This document shows, piece by piece, positions 16,575 through 24,391 of a stretch of 64,000 bases of DNA. The position numbers and the translations under genes are program-made. The DNA comes from PHAA01 sp963665865 (lineage in GTDB: Bacteria; Bacillota; Syntrophomonadia; Syntrophomonadales; Syntrophomonadaceae): assembly GCA_963665865.2 (NCBI GenBank), contig CAXXWF010000001.1, forward strand, positions 2,232,001 through 2,296,000, given 5' to 3'. How positions within the stretch are numbered: position 1 is the first letter of the stretch; every line of letters starts with the position of its first letter. A model generated the notes under the pieces. It was not told where the DNA came from. It saw only the letters and a list, made by a program, of their open reading frames with translations, and did no database searches.

Positions 16575-17597
16575 CTAAAATTGTTTAAGGAATCGTTTAT
16601 CATTATCAAAGAATAAGCGCAAGTCATTAATGCCATATTTCAGCATGGCTATTCTCTCAATGCCCATTCCAAAAGCAAAACCGGTTACCTTTTCGGGATC
16701 GTAGCCTCCATATTGCAAAACCCGGGGGTTTACCATGCCTGCTCCCAGGATTTCCAACCAGCCCGTATGTGAACAGACCCGGCAGCCCACCCCCTGGCAG
16801 TGTACGCAGGAAATGTCCATTTCTGCACTGGGCTCAGTAAATGGGAAGAAGCTGGGACGGTAGCGGACTTTCACCCTCTCCCCAAATATCTTTTGGGCAA
16901 ATAGCATTAGAGTTCCCTTCAAATTGGCAAAGGTTATCTTTTCATCGATCAGAAGGCCTTCTACCTGATTGAACATGGGGGAGTGAGTGGCATCATCATC
17001 TTTCCGGTACACTTTACCGGGGACGATAATTTTTACCGGAATCTGGGGCGCCAATCTCTCCATCGTCCGCACCTGTACCGGTGAGGTATGGGTTCTTAAC
17101 AGTATTTCTTCGGTTATGTAGAAGGTATCCTGCATGTCCCGGGCAGGATGATCGCGGGGAACATTCAGGGCTTCAAAATTATAATAATCAGTCTCAATTT
17201 CTGGGCCCTCGGCTACACTGAAACCCATACCGATAAATATTGCTTTGATTTCATCAGTAACCCGGCTGATGGGATGTTTACCTCCACCCGTAAGCGGCAG
17301 TCCCGGCAGGCTGACATCTATCTTTTCGTTCTTTAGTTTTAATTCCAGCTCCATTGCTGCAAGCTCGGCTGTTTTAGCATCGATCATTTTTTCCAGGGTA
17401 TTTTTGATGTCATTGGCAACCTTGCCTGCCTCTGCTCTTTCCTCGCCCAGCAGATCCTTAAGCCCTCGGAGCAGTCCAGTTATCTCGCCCTTACGCCCTA
17501 ATATCTTGACCTTGATCTCGCTTAGCGAATCATAATCGCTGACTTCTGCTATTCTTTTTTCGGTAACAGCCTTAATCTCTTTTAACTTATCAATCAT
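16575..17597 (-). CDS. pheS: Phenylalanyl-tRNA synthetase alpha subunit
   Basis: Catalytic class II subunit, 340 residues, normal length. N-terminal coiled coil (1-90), then the catalytic core with DFYNFEALN-like motif 1 region (TDYYNFEALNVPRDHPAR), motif 2 region LLRTHTSPVQVRTM, and motif 3 near GFAFGMGIERIAMLKYG. The Cys cluster CVHCQGVGCRVCSHTGW matches the usual bacterial PheS insertion. SD GGGAGG precedes the ATG by six bases. It is co-transcribed with pheT and controlled by the T-box leader upstream (17672-17941). Confidence 0.96.
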   Translation of the reverse strand: MIDKLKEIKAVTEKRIAEVSDYDSLSEIKVKILGRKGEITGLLRGLKDLLGEERAEAGKVANDIKNTLEKMIDAKTAELAAMELELKLKNEKIDVSLPGLPLTGGGKHPISRVTDEIKAIFIGMGFSVAEGPEIETDYYNFEALNVPRDHPARDMQDTFYITEEILLRTHTSPVQVRTMERLAPQIPVKIIVPGKVYRKDDDATHSPMFNQVEGLLIDEKITFANLKGTLMLFAQKIFGERVKVRYRPSFFPFTEPSAEMDISCVHCQGVGCRVCSHTGWLEILGAGMVNPRVLQYGGYDPEKVTGFAFGMGIERIAMLKYGINDLRLFFDNDKRFLKQF

Positions 17598-17671
17598 CTG
17601 TCTGCCTCCCTATTTCCCAGATTGTTTGATTATATCTGCTCTCCTCTGCCGCCATTACAACAGGTCCTGCA

Positions 17672-17941
17672 GAAAATAAAATAGCCTTCATCCCCAAGGG
17701 ACGAAAGCACTGTTCCGTGGTACCACCCTAATTTATCGGAAACTAATTCCGAATCTCTTCATGCCCGTAACGGGGGCGCCGGTAGGACCTACTGCTATTT
17801 CAGTCCACTGCTCCCAGGTGAATTCTTCTGCCTCTCACTTAGCCACACTTGCAGTCTATGATGTGACCTCCCTGAAAGTTCAATAACAGCTTACTTGTCC
17901 TGCTCATAGCATTTGGTTTATTCATCTATTAAGCGTTTATA
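17672..17941 (-). promoter_or_regulatory. T-box riboswitch leader of pheST
   Basis: The minus strand carries the T-box core AGGGTGGTACCACGG (complement of 17715-17729), which pairs with the uncharged tRNA acceptor end, followed by a terminator hairpin (complement of 17684-17708, stem GCTTTCGTCCC / GGGATGAAGGC) and a T-rich tail (17672-17682). In the proposed specifier loop GAA-UUC-A, the complement of 17819-17825, the UUC at 17820-17822 would read tRNA-Phe, matching the downstream genes. Transcription would continue into pheST when tRNA-Phe is uncharged. The leader starts just after or within the small yqzL-like ORF. Confidence 0.9.
17684..17708 (-). terminator. T-box terminator hairpin of pheST
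   Basis: Stem of 11 pairs ending in a T-rich run on the minus strand (TTTTATTTT). It competes with the antiterminator formed by the T-box core just upstream. Confidence 0.85.
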
Positions 17942-18010
17942 TAATAGGTAATATATAATGCAACCGGATGTTTCAAAAAGATACCATAGGCTTTCGGCTT
18001 GATTGTACAT
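17918..18010 (-). CDS. YqzL-like small protein
   Basis: Thirty-codon gene. The product starts MYNQAESLWYLFETSGCI and continues IYYLLYKRLIDE. The pattern of a W/F helix, LFExTG, then YLLYK matches the small YqzL-type proteins of Firmicutes, whose function is unknown to me. GGAGGGTG lies eight bases before the ATG, a strong translation signal. It lies between the rRNA methyltransferase gene and the pheST T-box, on the same strand, and its 3-prime end overlaps the probable start of the T-box leader. Confidence 0.65.
   Translation of the reverse strand: MYNQAESLWYLFETSGCIIYYLLYKRLIDE
17948..17976 (-). promoter_or_regulatory. Candidate promoter for the pheST leader
   Basis: On the minus strand TTGAAA (complement of 17971-17976) is followed after 17 bases by TATTAC (complement of 17948-17953). 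It would start transcription near 17941, at the beginning of the T-box leader, and lies inside the yqzL-like gene. Confidence 0.35.
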
Positions 18011-18070
18011 AATTGTTCACCCTCCGATTTAGTTCATAGGAACTAAACAATACGCAAACATTCTCCACTA

Positions 18071-18868
18071 TTAAACCTTCTCTGCTCCCACCGGATACTG
18101 TCTCCGTGCCTCAGCAATAATTATAGCACATGCGGCGGCCACATTCAAAGAATCAACCCGAGGATTCATTGGTATGTTTATGAAAATCTCGCATCTTTTT
18201 TTTAGAGCATCGCTCACTCCTTGGGCTTCGCTGCCGAAAACAATTGCCAAGGGCGTACCATATTCTACCGTGCCGTAATTATTACTGCCTGAGATATCTG
18301 TGCTCATAAATCTATAATCAAGATCACCCAGCGCGTCGAGTTGCTCCGTGGATACATCGTTAAAGACTGGTACATTTAAAATTGCTCCCATGGTAGAACG
18401 GACAACTTTGGGGCTGAAGGGGTCAACACATCCGCTGGTCATCAAAACTCCTTCCACTCCAAAAGCCCAACAGGTCCGAAGGATGCTGCCCAAATTACCT
18501 GGATCTGCAATCCTATCCAATACGATCAATAGTCCCTTGCGGTCCAACATAGCCTCCCATGACCAGGTTGGTTTTTGGACTATGGCCGCGATTCCCTGGG
18601 GACTTTCGGTGCTGCACACATGTTTCATCAGGCGGGAGCCAATAGAATAACAATTGGCAAAACTGGCCGCTGCAGAGTACATAGAATCTCCCTCTGTCAA
18701 GCTTTCATCCCAAAATACAGCCTGTACAAGGTCCGACCTCTGCAAGGCTTCCTCGACAGCCCTTCTGCCTTCTACCAGAAAAACACCCTCTGCATCCCGG
18801 TATTTTCTTTGTTTTAAACTGGAGGCCAGCTTTATGTATTTATTATCTTGAGAACTAATGACCTTCAC
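18071..18868 (-). CDS. TrmH/SpoU-family 23S rRNA 2-prime-O-methyltransferase
   Basis: SPOUT-fold methyltransferase of about 265 residues. The N-terminal part (VISSQDNKYIKLASSLKQRK) is the small substrate-binding domain; the C-terminal domain has the three SpoU motifs: LDRIADPGNLGSILRT, VFGSEAQGVSD, and IPMNPRVDSLNVAAACAI, which form the trefoil knot and bind S-adenosylmethionine. The start is placed at GTG 18868 because GGGAGG lies about ten bases upstream and the family begins at this point; the in-frame ATG at 18892 would put that SD inside the gene. Members in Firmicutes often precede pheST, as here. The exact rRNA nucleotide is unknown. Confidence 0.88.
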   Translation of the reverse strand: MKVISSQDNKYIKLASSLKQRKYRDAEGVFLVEGRRAVEEALQRSDLVQAVFWDESLTEGDSMYSAAASFANCYSIGSRLMKHVCSTESPQGIAAIVQKPTWSWEAMLDRKGLLIVLDRIADPGNLGSILRTCWAFGVEGVLMTSGCVDPFSPKVVRSTMGAILNVPVFNDVSTEQLDALGDLDYRFMSTDISGSNNYGTVEYGTPLAIVFGSEAQGVSDALKKRCEIFINIPMNPRVDSLNVAAACAIIIAEARRQYPVGAEKV

Positions 18869-18911
18869 CCAACCGTCCTCCCGCCAACTCAATCTTATTC
18901 TAAACGATTAC

Positions 18912-18943
18912 AAAAAAAGCATGGCGGCAAGCCATACTTTTTA
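18912..18943 (-). terminator. Terminator after rplT
   Basis: Stem AGTATGGC / GCCATGCT (one mismatch) with a TTGCC loop on the minus strand, followed by seven T. It ends the infC-rpmI-rplT transcript 26 bases after the rplT stop. Confidence 0.8.
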
Positions 18944-18968
18944 ATGTACATCTATTAGCTAATAGAAA

Positions 18969-19322
18969 CTAAACTGACTTTTTCGCAACATCAGCGAGTT
19001 CGGTAAATCCCTGCGGATCGCTTATCGCCAGGTCAGCCAGAACCTTGCGGTTGATGTCTACTCCAGCTACCTTTAAACCATGTACCATTCGACTATAAGT
19101 AGTCCCATTGTTACGGGCCGCAGCGTTGATACGTGCAATCCATAACTGGCGAAATTCTCTTTTTTTAAGTTTTCTATGGGCATAGGCATAAGCCCCTGAT
19201 TTCATGACCTGCTGATTGGCTACCCGGTATAATTTGGATTTACTGCCAACGTATCCTTTAGCCAATTTTAGTATTTTTTTATGTCTTCTATGAGTCGTAA
19301 CCCCACGCTTTATTCTTGGCAT
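18969..19322 (-). CDS. rplT: 50S ribosomal protein L20
   Basis: Basic protein of 117 residues, the normal length, beginning MPRIKRGVTTHRRHKKILKLAKG. It binds 23S rRNA early in 50S assembly and in Firmicutes represses its own operon by binding the infC leader. Third gene of infC-rpmI-rplT, 19 bases after rpmI. Confidence 0.98.
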   Translation of the reverse strand: MPRIKRGVTTHRRHKKILKLAKGYVGSKSKLYRVANQQVMKSGAYAYAHRKLKKREFRQLWIARINAAARNNGTTYSRMVHGLKVAGVDINRKVLADLAISDPQGFTELADVAKKSV

Positions 19323-19340
19323 AACAAGTCCTCCCTTTAT

Positions 19341-19538
19341 CTATTTGTAAGGAATCAGTTTCGTGATTCTCTTTTGTTCTACTCCGCTTACCAGCCCGGC
19401 TTTGCGTAATTTCCTTTTTCTTTTAGGGCTTTTGCCACCCAGCAGATGACTGGCATAAGCTTTAGCTCTCTTTATCAGGCCGCTGCCGGTTTTTTTAAAT
19501 CTTTTAGCCGCTCCACGGTGAGTTTTCATTTTTGGCAT
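19341..19538 (-). CDS. rpmI: 50S ribosomal protein L35
   Basis: Small, very basic protein of 65 residues beginning MPKMKTHRGAAKRFKKTGSG, the standard L35 start. Encoded directly behind infC with only three bases between, so translationally coupled. Confidence 0.98.
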   Translation of the reverse strand: MPKMKTHRGAAKRFKKTGSGLIKRAKAYASHLLGGKSPKRKRKLRKAGLVSGVEQKRITKLIPYK

Positions 19539-19541
19539 GGA

Positions 19542-20072
19542 TTAACCCTCCTTCGAATCGTTTTCTATTTTGGGAACCAGTATCATAACCATATTTCTTC
19601 CTTCAACTTTAGGCTGTTTTTCAACTGCGGAGATATCCGACAATTCCTTGGCTAATTGAATGCAAAGCTTTTCTCCCAATTCTGGATGGGTAATCTGTCT
19701 ACCCCGAAACATTATCGTAAATTTGAGCTTATCTCCAGCAGCCAAAAATTTTCGGGCGTTTTTAGCTTTAACCTGAAAATCGTGCTCCTCAATATTCGGT
19801 CTCATTTTCACTTCTTTTATGGAAATAATTTTCTGTTTCTTACGGGATTCTTTTTCCCTTTTGCTCTGCTCAAACTTAAACTTGCCATAATCCATCATGC
19901 GGCACACAGGCGGTTTAGCCGAAGGAGCTACTTCAACCAGATCGACACCTTTTTCTTCAGCCATAGCTAACGCTTCACGGATAGGAACGATACCAAGTTG
20001 TTCGCCGTCTTCACTAACTAATCTGACTTCCTTGACTCGGATATCTTCATTGACTCTCCAATCCTTGCTTAT
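19542..20072 (-). CDS. infC: Translation initiation factor IF-3, AUA start
   Basis: IF-3 of about 176 residues with the N-terminal domain (SKDWRVNEDIRVKEVRLV), the linker rich in Lys/Arg (KREKESRKKQKIISIKEVKMRP) and the C-terminal domain ending KVEGRNMVMILVPK. It binds the 30S subunit and rejects non-canonical start codons. GGGAGGTG (complement of 20081-20088) is separated by eight bases from an ATA codon (20072-20070), which is where IF-3 homologs begin. The in-frame TTG at 20090 lies on top of the SD and has none of its own. A rare start codon is the known basis of IF-3 autoregulation (AUU in E. coli). First gene of the infC-rpmI-rplT operon, behind an attenuated leader. Confidence 0.93.
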   Translation of the reverse strand: MSKDWRVNEDIRVKEVRLVSEDGEQLGIVPIREALAMAEEKGVDLVEVAPSAKPPVCRMMDYGKFKFEQSKREKESRKKQKIISIKEVKMRPNIEEHDFQVKAKNARKFLAAGDKLKFTIMFRGRQITHPELGEKLCIQLAKELSDISAVEKQPKVEGRNMVMILVPKIENDSKEG

Positions 20073-20095
20073 AAGAAATTCACCTCCCAATAATA

Positions 20096-20124
20096 TAAAA
20101 AAGCGGGTTACAAAAACCCGCTTC
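20096..20124 (-). terminator. Attenuator hairpin before infC
   Basis: On the minus strand AAGCGGGT, a short loop, ACCCGCTT and then TTTTTTATA. It lies about ten bases before the infC SD, so it acts as an attenuator in the leader rather than as an end-of-gene terminator of thrS alone. Confidence 0.85.
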
Positions 20125-20270
20125 TAAATGCAATAACAGATTAATAGCCTGTGTTGATACAATCTTCTACCCAAGCAATATTTACGTCTGTTGTTGATGA
20201 CCTTACGAACCTTAGTTGTAAGGTGAGAAGCGCGGCTCCTGCTTTACAATGTCCATCGAAAATATTATCA
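20096..20270 (-). promoter_or_regulatory. Putative L20-type leader of infC-rpmI-rplT
   Basis: About 170 bases between thrS and infC containing several short stems (for example the CACCTTAC / GTAAGGT pair on the minus strand) and ending in a terminator immediately upstream of the infC SD. The position and the terminator match the L20-controlled leaders of Firmicutes infC operons; the RNA fold itself was not computed. Confidence 0.5.
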
Positions 20271-20303
20271 TACCCTGAATCAAAAAGCAACTGCTATTGC
20301 CAA

Positions 20304-22214
20304 CTACCTGATAGCTTTGTCTTCGATTTCGGTTTTTATCATGGCAACAAATTCTTCCATGCCCATAGCCCCCAAATCGCCCTCTTTGCGATGACGAACT
20401 GCAATGGTATTCGCTTCTACTTCCTTATCGCCCAATACCAGCAGATATGGTATTTTCTGCAGTTGACCTTCCCTTATCTTATAACCGATTTTCTCACTGC
20501 GCTTATCTACTTCCACACGTATCCCTTCCGTTTTTAACTGGGCAATGATTTGTTCAGTATAATCATGTTGTCTCTCAGTGATGGGCAGCACCCGCACTTG
20601 AACGGGAGCGAGCCAGGTTGGGAAAGCCCCGGCAAAATGCTCGGTTAATATGCCAATAAATCGTTCAATACTGCCATAAATGACACGATGAATCATGACC
20701 GGTCGATGTTTTTCCCCATCTTCCCCAATGTAATTCAGGTCAAATTTCTCAGGCATTTGGAAGTCCAGTTGTACAGTACCACATTGCCAGGTTCTATCCA
20801 GAGAATCCTGCAGATGAAAATCTATCTTAGGGCCGTAGAAGGCGCCATCACCTTCGTTAATCTTATAGTCCATGTCCCTTGCCTCCAGGGCTTGCTGAAG
20901 TGCGTTTGTAGCCATATCCCAAGTTTCCTGAGAACCCATCGAATTCTCTGGGCGGGTGGAAAGCTCTACATGATAGCTGAAGCCAAACTGTTTGTAGAAG
21001 AGGTCTATGAGGTTCATGACCCCGTCTATTTCATCAATTATCTGCTCGGGGAGCATAAATATATGGGCATCGTCCTGAGTAAATGCGCGTACTCTCATAA
21101 GTCCATGCAAAACCCCAGACATCTCATGCCGGTGTACAAGTCCCATCTCCCCGACTCTAAGCGGCAGGTCCCGGTAGCTGTGCAGGTTCTGTTTATAAAC
21201 CAACATTCCTCCGGGGCAATTCATGGGCTTTACAGCATAATCTTCTTCATCTATTTGGGTAAAATACATATTGTCTTGGTAGTGATCCCAATGACCGGAA
21301 CGATGCCAGAGTTCAGTATTTAGGATTATGGGAGTACGAATCTCCTGATAGCCCGCCTTCTGATGCTCTTCGCGCCAGTACTTCTCAAGTTCGTTTCTTA
21401 GCACCATGCCCTTGGGCAGGAAAAAAGGAAATCCTGGTCCTTCGTCTAGTAGGACGAATAGTCCTAGTTCTTTGCCTAATTTACGATGGTCGCGTTTTTT
21501 AGCCTCTTCCAGTTTGTTTAAATAGTCATCCAGTAAAGCTTGTTTCGGGAAGGAAGTAGCATAAATGCGCTGTAGCATCTTATTTTTCTCACTGCCCCGC
21601 CAGTAGGCTCCAGCCAGGCTCATTAGCTTAACTGCCTTGAGTTTACCCGTCGCCGGAACGTGCGGACCAGCGCAAAGATCCACAAATTCTCCCTGCTGAT
21701 ACAGACTGATTACGGCATCGTCTGGTAAATCCTCTATTAACTCAACTTTATAATCTTCATTTCTGTCCGCAAAGAACTGAATAGCTTCCTCCTTGGGCAT
21801 TTCCATACGTATTAAAGGATAGTTACTCTTGATAATAGATAGCATTTCTTTTTCTATCGCTATAAAATCCTCGGGAGTAAAAGTATGATCTGTATCGAAA
21901 TCATAATAAAATCCCTTATCCACGGCAGGACCAATGGCAAATTTTGTATCAGGCCACAACCGCTTAACTGCCTGGGCCATTACATGGGATGAGGAATGGC
22001 GATACACCTGGCGGCCTTTCTCATCCTCAAAATCCACAATTTCAAGCTCTCCATCAATATTAATTGTGGCATTTAAATCAGTAACCTTACCATTAAATAT
22101 GGCCGCAACTGCATTTTTGGCCATTTTGGAACTAATGCTTTCCGCAATCTGCAGAAGACTAACTCCTTCTGGAAATTCCCTTTGGCTGCCATCTTTTAAG
22201 CTGATATGTATCAT
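20304..22214 (-). CDS. thrS: Threonyl-tRNA synthetase
   Basis: Class II synthetase of about 636 residues: TGS domain (1-60, MIHISLKDGSQREFPEG), editing domain with HSSSHVMAQAVKRLW, catalytic core (TKNxxFPF-like entry GPGFPFFLPKGM, KPMNCPGGMLVYK, RAFTQDDAHIF, and the motif 3 region near RVIYGSIERFIGIL) and an anticodon-binding domain (QVRVLPITERQ to the end). The start is ATG 22214 with GGGAGGC six bases before it; the TTG at 22229 lies over that SD. No T-box is recognisable upstream, unlike many Firmicutes thrS genes. infC-rpmI-rplT follow on the same strand. Confidence 0.96.
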   Translation of the reverse strand: MIHISLKDGSQREFPEGVSLLQIAESISSKMAKNAVAAIFNGKVTDLNATINIDGELEIVDFEDEKGRQVYRHSSSHVMAQAVKRLWPDTKFAIGPAVDKGFYYDFDTDHTFTPEDFIAIEKEMLSIIKSNYPLIRMEMPKEEAIQFFADRNEDYKVELIEDLPDDAVISLYQQGEFVDLCAGPHVPATGKLKAVKLMSLAGAYWRGSEKNKMLQRIYATSFPKQALLDDYLNKLEEAKKRDHRKLGKELGLFVLLDEGPGFPFFLPKGMVLRNELEKYWREEHQKAGYQEIRTPIILNTELWHRSGHWDHYQDNMYFTQIDEEDYAVKPMNCPGGMLVYKQNLHSYRDLPLRVGEMGLVHRHEMSGVLHGLMRVRAFTQDDAHIFMLPEQIIDEIDGVMNLIDLFYKQFGFSYHVELSTRPENSMGSQETWDMATNALQQALEARDMDYKINEGDGAFYGPKIDFHLQDSLDRTWQCGTVQLDFQMPEKFDLNYIGEDGEKHRPVMIHRVIYGSIERFIGILTEHFAGAFPTWLAPVQVRVLPITERQHDYTEQIIAQLKTEGIRVEVDKRSEKIGYKIREGQLQKIPYLLVLGDKEVEANTIAVRHRKEGDLGAMGMEEFVAMIKTEIEDKAIR

Positions 22215-22295
22215 TCTAACGCCTCCCAAAACTAGCCGGAATCTTTATTACTATCTAAACAGAATATCAGATTTTCGATAGCACCGCAAATGAAA

Positions 22296-22320
22296 AGGCT
22301 GAGCTCCATCGCCCAGCCTC
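22296..22320 (-). terminator. Candidate terminator between ytxC and thrS
   Basis: On the minus strand GGCTGGGC, a short loop and GCTCAGCC (imperfect stem) are followed by TTTTCATTT. It would separate the ytxC transcript from thrS. Confidence 0.5.
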
Positions 22321-22386
22321 AGACCGGTGACAAAAGCGAATCTCTGCGTTATTTCAAAAAGCCCATTCAATCAACGTACTCTATAC

Positions 22387-22416
22387 GGGGACATTCCCTG
22401 TCAAGGGTGTGTCCCC
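22387..22416. repeat. GGGGACA/TGTCCCC hairpin repeat
   Basis: GGGGACA at 22387-22393 pairs with TGTCCCC at 22410-22416, and the inner CCCT/AGGG continues the stem. A member of the dispersed palindrome family seen at several other places in the window. Confidence 0.75.
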
Positions 22417-22506
22417 ATACCTTAGTCGTCTCAATCATGGGCTTTTCTCATGCCTTGATCTTCACTTCTGTCATCGGTCTGCGTGTAGATTATTTCTCCA
22501 GCCTAT

Positions 22507-23448
22507 TCATTGTTCCAACTTATTGGTTCTGCCCTCTTGGTTCTGATGTTTATAACAGTGCTCGCAACCTTGGCATTCCCTTATTCTCTTGTCAAACACG
22601 GTTTTTATCATCTTCACTGATTCACTCCTCGGCTCCTGTCCGGTATTGTGCAAAATAATTCGCCGAGGTGCAATTGTTATCAATATACTTACCAGCATAT
22701 CATCGAGGGTAATCTCGCCCCGGGCAATGTCATCAAGATAATAGTTGACATGGTTTTGTTCTAGTCTGATTCCATTTCCATCCCAGAGGGAAAAACGACC
22801 GTGGTTGTCCATCATAATATTCACTTCCAGAACAGTGGGAGGTTGAGTATCAACAAAATATCTCAATAGTTTAACAAACTCGTTGTACTCTTTTTCATTT
22901 TTCAATTCCTCATAGGCCAGGTCTACAGCGAATTTGATTTCAACTAAATAGTCTTTCATGCAGAAATTAATAAAACCCTCTATAACCAAGTATTCATGAT
23001 AATATATATAATCCAAAATTTTGTGGGCGATTTTATTTTTGCGGCCATAATTCATTAACAAATTGAGGCTTTCATTAGAATTACATCGTTTTAAGAATTC
23101 AATGGCTTTGTCCATTATGGTTGTTTGGTCACCAGGCGATATATGCCTTCCCTTTTTATTGACCTCTTTCCAGGCCAGCTTATCTTCCCAATCCCTGACG
23201 ATGTGTTCGGCCAGAAATTCTGAGATTTGGTGTTTAAATATATAGACAATATCTTCATCTTTAAGATGGGCAGCCGTAGTGTTGCCATCCAACACTAAAT
23301 CGAAAAGAATATTTTTATTTTGGTCGAACATCTGCCTCTGAATCGATAAAAAGTAGCCGTGTTGTTTTAACCATGAAAACTTGTGAGGTAATTCATCCAA
23401 TAAAAACCCACAATCTGCGGCCGTTGTAATTTGCAGTTTGTATATCAT
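22507..23448 (-). CDS. ytxC: YtxC-like sporulation-associated protein
   Basis: Protein of 313 residues resembling the YtxC family of endospore formers, which is typically encoded next to thrS as it is here. It is soluble and mostly helical, with acidic and aromatic stretches (DYIYYHEYLVIEGFINF is characteristic) and no signal peptide. Near the C-terminus it has a CxGCxxC cluster (RECQGCEHCYKH) that could bind metal, which I would not expect in all members. The role in sporulation is not characterised; the assignment rests on the sequence pattern and gene order. Confidence 0.75.
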   Translation of the reverse strand: MIYKLQITTAADCGFLLDELPHKFSWLKQHGYFLSIQRQMFDQNKNILFDLVLDGNTTAAHLKDEDIVYIFKHQISEFLAEHIVRDWEDKLAWKEVNKKGRHISPGDQTTIMDKAIEFLKRCNSNESLNLLMNYGRKNKIAHKILDYIYYHEYLVIEGFINFCMKDYLVEIKFAVDLAYEELKNEKEYNEFVKLLRYFVDTQPPTVLEVNIMMDNHGRFSLWDGNGIRLEQNHVNYYLDDIARGEITLDDMLVSILITIAPRRIILHNTGQEPRSESVKMIKTVFDKRIRECQGCEHCYKHQNQEGRTNKLEQ

Positions 23449-23692
23449 TCTCGGCCTCCTAAATCGATACTTTCATTATTATATGTGAGGCCATTTTTCA
23501 TTATTCAGGGATAGCCATCCAAAATTTGTGACCTTAGTTACTTATTTCTTAGCTTATTTAAGAAAAATAGGAATATCGGGGCTTTAAGAACGCGGGATTA
23601 ATTTTAAGTAAATTCTTAGGTATACCTCAGCTTCTTTTCAGAAATGATATGTATACTAAAGTGGCAATCATGAAATGAAAGCAGGTGGGATT

Positions 23693-23806
23693 ATGTTTGT
23701 TGGACTTAGTAAAAAGGATGTTTATTGGGCTTTTATAAATGCTTTTGGAATGACTTTAGTTATTTACATATTATACATGGGGATATCTCTATTAAAATAT
23801 TATTAG
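23693..23806 (+). CDS. Candidate 37-residue membrane protein
   Basis: Open frame of 38 codons with SD AGGTGG six bases before the ATG. The product begins MFVGLSKKDVYWAFINAFG and continues with a hydrophobic segment (MTLVIYILYMGISLL) that makes one transmembrane helix, ending in KYY. A TATACT hexamer lies at 23652-23657 but has no good -35 partner. No neighbour shares its strand. Function unknown. Confidence 0.5.
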   Translation: MFVGLSKKDVYWAFINAFGMTLVIYILYMGISLLKYY

Positions 23807-23829
23807 AGGGACGCGGGGACAGGATCGAA

Positions 23830-24035
23830 CCCACAGAAATATGCTCCATATGCAAATAGCTAAACCACTTCAGTACATGAAGCTCCGATTGCATATCCAG
23901 GGCTGAGGTAGCTTCATCTATGACCAAGATAGGTGCATCTTTCAATAAAGACCGGGCGATAGCTAATCTTTGCGCCTGCCCTTCCCATAGTCCGAGTCTT
24001 TTTTCTCCCATAACTGTATCGAAGCCTTGGGACAG
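23830..24035 (-). pseudogene. Fragment of an ABC transporter ATP-binding domain
   Basis: The minus strand reads NLSQGFDTVMGEKRLG, then GQAQRLAIARSLLKDAPI and LVIDEATSALD, which is the Q-loop to Walker B portion of an exporter-type ABC ATPase (compare QGFDT, LSGGQRQR, LDEATSALD). The signature LSGGQ is degraded to LWEGQ, the Walker A half and the membrane domain are missing, and the H-loop His is absent. A stop codon precedes the homologous part. Short GTCCCC-type repeat fragments border it on both sides (about 23813-23831 and 24128-24147), suggesting that recombination at repeats removed the rest. Confidence 0.75.
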
Positions 24036-24176
24036 ATTTTATATCCTACACTTCGCGCAAAAGAAGGAAGAATACCCCAGATAACAATACAATAACTAGA
24101 TTTAAGTAAGCACTCATAGACATAATTTTGGACAAGCCTGTCCCCAAGCCATTTTGGGAGGGCACTAGAGAAAAAT

Positions 24177-24200
24177 ACCGGGGCCTTCAAGCCCCGGTAT
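24177..24200 (-). terminator. Terminator after tRNA-Val
   Basis: Perfect stem ACCGGGGC / GCCCCGGT with a six-base loop, followed on the minus strand by ATTTTTCT. It begins 14 bases downstream of the tRNA 3-prime end. Confidence 0.85.
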
Positions 24201-24213
24201 TACTGGTTTCATA

Positions 24214-24288
24214 TGGTGGGTCGTACAAGATTCGAACTTGTGACTTCTTCCGCGTCAGGGAAGCACTCTTCCGCTGAGTTAACGACCC
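24214..24288 (-). tRNA. tRNA-Val (anticodon GAC)
   Basis: The complement folds into a complete cloverleaf: acceptor GGGTCGT / ACGACCC, D arm ACTC...GAGT, anticodon arm CTTCC-CTGACGC-GGAAG with anticodon GAC, T arm ACAAG-TTCGAAT-CTTGT, and an encoded CCA end. It stands alone, followed by a strong terminator. Confidence 0.96.
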
Positions 24289-24391
24289 ATGATTAGTCTT
24301 ATCGCAACGATATTCTCAGCCTGTGTAGTTATTATATATTGCGCCGAGAAAATAGTAAAGTGGGGAAACCCGTCTAATAGCTTTCCTGGGT

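Noticed and set aside
22230..22506. T-box or other riboswitch upstream of thrS
   Set aside because: No GGGTGGTACCGCGG-like core is present; only a terminator and a dispersed hairpin repeat were found.
23963..24190. Minus-strand frame of 75 residues near tRNA-Val
   Set aside because: It is out of frame with the ABC ATPase fragment and includes the tRNA terminator; no protein-like pattern.
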